The position numbers and the translations under genes are program-made. A stretch of 6,102 nucleotides of DNA from assembly GCA_904501845.1 (NCBI GenBank), contig CAJGCH010000184.1, positions 1-6,102 of the forward strand. The letters are read 5' to 3'. This stretch comes from an uncultured Bacillaceae bacterium. Its GTDB lineage: Bacteria > Bacillota > Bacilli > Bacillales > Pradoshiaceae. The notes below the pieces were generated by a model that saw nothing but the letters and a program-made list of their open reading frames with translations, did no database searches and was not told where the DNA came from. Below are positions 4,494-6,102 of the stretch, in pieces (the first letter of the stretch is position 1; every line of letters begins with the position of its first letter).

Positions 4494-6008
4494 TTATCTC
4501 AGTAAATTCATCATATCTGCAAAATTCCCCTGAAAGAATTCAAGCAGAATACTCGGGAAAATCCCGAGCGCGAGCGTTCCTGCCACGCATAATCCGATCG
4601 CAAGCCCCATTGGCAGGGAGACCGGGCGTTCTCTTCGCTCCTGCCCAGGACGAGCATACATATGAACCATGACATTAAAGTAAAATACATAAGAGATGAT
4701 TGTCGCAATCAGCATAATGGCTGCGAGGATATAATTCCCGTCTTCCTTAGCAAAGAAGCTGACGAATATATTGAGCTTACCGATAAATCCAGCTGTCAGC
4801 GGGATTCCGGCAAGCGACAGGAGGAAAATCGTCATCGATATAGCCAGTCCTGGAGCCTGCTTATATAAGCCTGCGACCGTATATATATCATCCTCTTCCC
4901 CATCCCCTCCAACATATTGGACGATGGCCAAGGCTCCGGCGACCATGAATACATAGGCAATTAGATAAAACCATAAAGCTTCAATTGTATATTGGCCAAA
5001 GGCAGCGACTGCGGCAAGCAAGTAGCCGGCATGGCCGATGCTTGAGTAGGCAAGCATTCGCTTCAGGCTCCTTTGGCGCAGGGCGATGATATTCCCAACC
5101 AGCATCGTGATCCCAGCCAGCACCGCTATATAGTGATCATTCGCGGTGAAGATGGAGAGGAAACCAATTGAATCCATGGTGGCTGTCATAAATACGGTCA
5201 CGGCCACCCGTATGAGCAGGGCAAACCCTGCCGCCTTTGAGACGATGCTCACAAACGCGGTAACCGGTGTCGGTGCCCCTTCATATACATCTGGTGCCCA
5301 CATATGAAATGGCACGGTGGCCAGCTTGAAGGACAGCCCGACAAGCAGGATGAAGAAGGAAAGCCCAGCGATATATTGATATTGCGCGTTCGTCTCAATC
5401 GCAAATTGATTGCTCAGTTCATACAAATTGGTCGTTCCGCTGAGCCCGTACAGATAACTCATCGCAAACAGGACGATTGCGGTGGAGATGCCCCCATTAA
5501 CAACATATTTCATCGCTGCTTCCGTTGATTTGATTGAGTGTTTCCTCATACCTGCCAAGATATAAGATGAAACCGAGAGCAGTTCAAGCCCGACAAAGAG
5601 TGTGATCAAGTCTGCACTCGATGTCATAATCATCCCGCCTAATAAGGCGGTAAGGAATAGATAGAAGAACTCCCCTTGGTATGGTTTCATGCCTCCTGCC
5701 GGCCGGTGGTCGATTGCTAATAGCAGCACCAAGGCCGCTCCGATCAGGAGGACTATTTTAAATGCTTTCGCAAATGCGTCCAAGACGAATGTGTCATATA
5801 AGATTGACCCCGGCTCAGCACCGTTCAGCCCGATAACCATGACTAACGATAGCAGAACGCTTACAAACACGAACCATCCGAGCACTCTTCTCCCTATCTC
5901 TTTCGGCATAAGAAGGTCAAGGATGGAGAGCACGACGGCCGCAGCCAGAATAACAAACTCCGGCGTCATCAGGCTCCAGTTAAACGAAAGCAGGGTATCC
6001 ATATCCAT
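4494..6008 (-). CDS. nuoN: NADH-quinone oxidoreductase subunit N (NuoN)
   Basis: Antiporter-like membrane subunit of respiratory complex I, one of the proton-pumping modules. The 504 residues are normal for the family and consist almost wholly of hydrophobic segments (about 14). The charged residues expected along the proton path are visible: E142 in the GLELLSVSSYILAG segment, K228 in GLSFKLATVPFHMW, K258 in SIVSKAAGF and K411 in GFIGKLNIF. These correspond to the functionally important E133, K217, K247 and K395 of E. coli NuoN. The family signature WAPDVYEGAPTPVTAF is at 237-252. The ATG at 6008 starts six bases after the nuoM stop; a second ATG two codons later could also serve. The ribosome binding site overlaps the nuoM stop, so translation is probably coupled. 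It is the last gene of the nuo operon, since a strong terminator follows. Mrp antiporter subunits are relatives, but length, signatures and the nuoM neighbour favour NuoN. Confidence 0.96.
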   Translation of the reverse strand: MDMDTLLSFNWSLMTPEFVILAAAVVLSILDLLMPKEIGRRVLGWFVFVSVLLSLVMVIGLNGAEPGSILYDTFVLDAFAKAFKIVLLIGAALVLLLAIDHRPAGGMKPYQGEFFYLFLTALLGGMIMTSSADLITLFVGLELLSVSSYILAGMRKHSIKSTEAAMKYVVNGGISTAIVLFAMSYLYGLSGTTNLYELSNQFAIETNAQYQYIAGLSFFILLVGLSFKLATVPFHMWAPDVYEGAPTPVTAFVSIVSKAAGFALLIRVAVTVFMTATMDSIGFLSIFTANDHYIAVLAGITMLVGNIIALRQRSLKRMLAYSSIGHAGYLLAAVAAFGQYTIEALWFYLIAYVFMVAGALAIVQYVGGDGEEDDIYTVAGLYKQAPGLAISMTIFLLSLAGIPLTAGFIGKLNIFVSFFAKEDGNYILAAIMLIATIISYVFYFNVMVHMYARPGQERRERPVSLPMGLAIGLCVAGTLALGIFPSILLEFFQGNFADMMNLLR

Positions 6009-6014
6009 TCCGCC

Positions 6015-6102
6015 TCACCCCCCTATTCCTGAAATCGCACGCTCAAGGATGGACGGATAAACACCGATGAGCACAATAATGCCAACTAGGACAGCTGCCG
6101 GC
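6015..6102 (-). CDS. nuoM: NADH-quinone oxidoreductase subunit M (NuoM), C-terminal end only
   Basis: Only the last 28 codons lie in the window; the gene continues past the right edge. The frame ends in TGA (6017-6015). The fragment is a hydrophobic segment (PAAVLVGIIVLIGV) followed by YPSILERAISGIGG, which matches the usual C-terminus of Bacillaceae NuoM, where a last membrane helix leads to a G-x-YPS-like turn. Its stop is six bases before the nuoN start, matching the nuoM-nuoN gene order of complex I operons. The assignment rests on this short tail and on the neighbour. Confidence 0.82.
   Translation of the reverse strand, partial: PAAVLVGIIVLIGVYPSILERAISGIGG

Noticed and set aside
5689..6060. 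Plus-strand ORF of 123 codons opposite nuoN and the nuoM tail
   Set aside because: Antisense to a conserved membrane gene; Ser/Thr/Pro-rich shadow of hydrophobic codons with no family resemblance.

Overview
The window reads as a chromosomal segment of an endospore-forming, low-GC Gram-positive bacterium (Bacillales, most likely Bacillaceae). It encodes the sporulation autolysin SpoIID with a near-consensus sigma-E promoter, a MurA closely resembling Bacillus MurAA, the Bacillus-type YwmB and YwzB proteins, and strong GGAGG ribosome binding sites with several TTG starts. It also carries the end of a nuo (complex I) operon, which B. subtilis 168 lacks, so the source is one of the Bacillaceae that keep nuo. 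I cannot name a species. No mobile element, tRNA, rRNA or CRISPR array is visible, and all supported genes lie on the minus strand.

Layout in the direction of transcription (right to left): the last 28 codons of nuoM (6101-6015); nuoN (6008-4494), six bases after the nuoM stop; a strong intrinsic terminator (4451-4484); a leader region of about 315 bases with a palindrome, an RNA hairpin and a short direct repeat (4450-4135); ywzB (start corrected to 4134), ywmB (start corrected to 3819) and murA (TTG start at 3082), closely spaced and probably one operon; a terminator (1764-1735); an intergenic stretch of about 335 bases packed with DnaA boxes around a very AT-rich core (1734-1398); an unlisted 54-codon membrane-protein gene (1397-1233); a sigma-E promoter (1226-1198); spoIID (1154-150); and its terminator (129-84). 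Nothing is supportable in 1-83.

Functionally the window joins respiration (two proton-pumping subunits of complex I), peptidoglycan precursor synthesis (MurA, first committed step) and peptidoglycan hydrolysis during engulfment (SpoIID, mother cell). The most unusual feature is the murA-spoIID intergenic region. It holds four exact TTATNCACA boxes and several one-mismatch boxes within about 230 bases, nearly all in one orientation, in two groups separated by a 22% GC block. I read it as a chromosomal DnaA-binding cluster outside oriC, placed upstream of a small membrane-protein gene and spoIID.
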